A stretch of DNA of 30,782 bases from JBBCJR01 sp037190805 (GTDB lineage: Bacteria; Pseudomonadota; Alphaproteobacteria; Sphingomonadales; Sphingomonadaceae), in contig JBBCJR010000028.1 of NCBI GenBank assembly GCA_037190805.1, positions 1 to 30,782 on the forward strand, written 5' to 3'. The translations under genes were made by a program, and so were the position numbers. The notes below the pieces were generated by a model. It did not search any database. It saw only the letters and a program-made list of their open reading frames with translations, and was not told the DNA's origin. Below, piece after piece: positions 30,540 through 30,782 of this stretch. Within the stretch, counting starts at the first letter, position 1; each line of letters starts with the position of its first letter.

Positions 30540-30782
30540 ATGGGATCTGTTAAACGTATCCGTCAGAGGAAGATGATGGCCCAAGGTGGCCGCTGCTACT
30601 ATTGCGGCCTGCCAATGTGGGACGATGCTGTTGAAGCCGCATCTTCTCAACGAAACCACAAAACGAGGCGGACATCAAAGGCGCTACGCTGCACCGCCGA
30701 GCATCTACACGCCCGCTCCGACGGTGGTCGCGACACTGATGAGAACATCGTTGCGGCCTGTTGGTACTGCAATAGCCAGCGG
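30540..30782 (+). CDS. HNH endonuclease, cut by the window end
   Basis: The visible 81 residues read RCYYCGLPMWDD, then LRCTAEHLHARSDGG and ENIVAACWYCNSQR. A CxxC pair at each end and the AEHLHARSDGG core with paired histidines are the layout of a zinc-bound HNH nuclease domain. Such genes usually sit just before terminase genes in phages and can assist DNA packaging. AAAGGA lies about eight bases before the ATG. The right end is missing, so length and C-terminal part are unknown. Confidence 0.85.
   Translation, partial: MGSVKRIRQRKMMAQGGRCYYCGLPMWDDAVEAASSQRNHKTRRTSKALRCTAEHLHARSDGGRDTDENIVAACWYCNSQR

Larger units (their letters stand above)
8910..30782. mobile_element. Integrated phage-like element, integration and early-gene part
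   Basis: Serine recombinase, divergent control region, sigma-like factor, recombination genes, primase-helicase, probable iteron origin, resolvase, methylases and an HNH nuclease follow each other with few gaps, as in the early half of a temperate phage or phage-derived element. The left border is placed by the end of the recombinase operon and could lie further left, to include the restriction module. No repeat that could serve as an attachment site was found within the window, and the right end is outside it. Capsid, portal and tail genes are not visible, so a full prophage cannot be asserted. Confidence 0.7.

Noticed and set aside
30617..30624. Further GTGGGACA-like site in the HNH gene
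   Set aside because: Only seven of eight bases match and it stands alone in coding sequence; expected by chance.

Overview
The window looks like chromosome of a high-GC alphaproteobacterium, most likely of the Rhodobacter/Paracoccus/Roseobacter group. This rests on the strong G/C bias at third codon positions, the CueR-type copper genes, and a three-gene module (small protein, DUF2924 protein, serine recombinase) that I associate with that group. No rRNA, tRNA, CRISPR array or complete insertion sequence was seen.

Positions 1-5033 are host-like accessory DNA. A copper-sensing MerR regulator is followed by a 35-residue membrane protein and an exported c-type cytochrome. Two decayed genes follow, a methyltransferase fragment and a DUF1538 transporter fragment joined at a deletion-like junction. 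A tandem universal stress protein and an SLC13-type transporter close this part. Positions 5455-8791 hold two small proteins and a type II restriction-modification module: a PD-(D/E)XK endonuclease with a TTG start, an m5C methyltransferase whose 3' end overlaps it tail to tail, and a Vsr mismatch endonuclease.

From about 8910 to the right edge lies the integration, regulation and early half of a phage-like integrative element. Its serine-recombinase operon is on the minus strand. A 254-base divergent region with a 16-bp perfect palindrome separates it from a two-gene unit of unknown function whose second product ends in a winged helix. A tightly packed plus-strand series follows: sigma-like factor, small proteins, RecA-fold annealing ATPase, SSB-like protein, Cas4-like nuclease, SF1 helicase, Toprim/VapE primase-helicase, RuvC-like resolvase, DUF6362 protein, ParB-methylase, m5C methylase, a small membrane protein and an HNH nuclease cut by the window end. 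Many of these genes overlap by ATGA. An intrinsic terminator and an array of eleven 8-bp repeats, probably the replication origin, follow the primase gene. Structural genes would lie beyond the window.

The main anomaly is a low-GC reverse transcriptase on the opposite strand (25349-26896), inserted between the DUF6362 and ParB-methylase genes. It has complete RT motifs, an unassigned C-terminal half, and 670 bases of non-coding upstream DNA with long perfect inverted repeats. This fits a defence-associated RT (UG/DRT-like) carried as cargo, possibly with its own non-coding RNA; subclass and function are inference. The second most unusual feature is the m5C methylase at 28909-30103, where two reading frames over the same DNA both look protein-coding.
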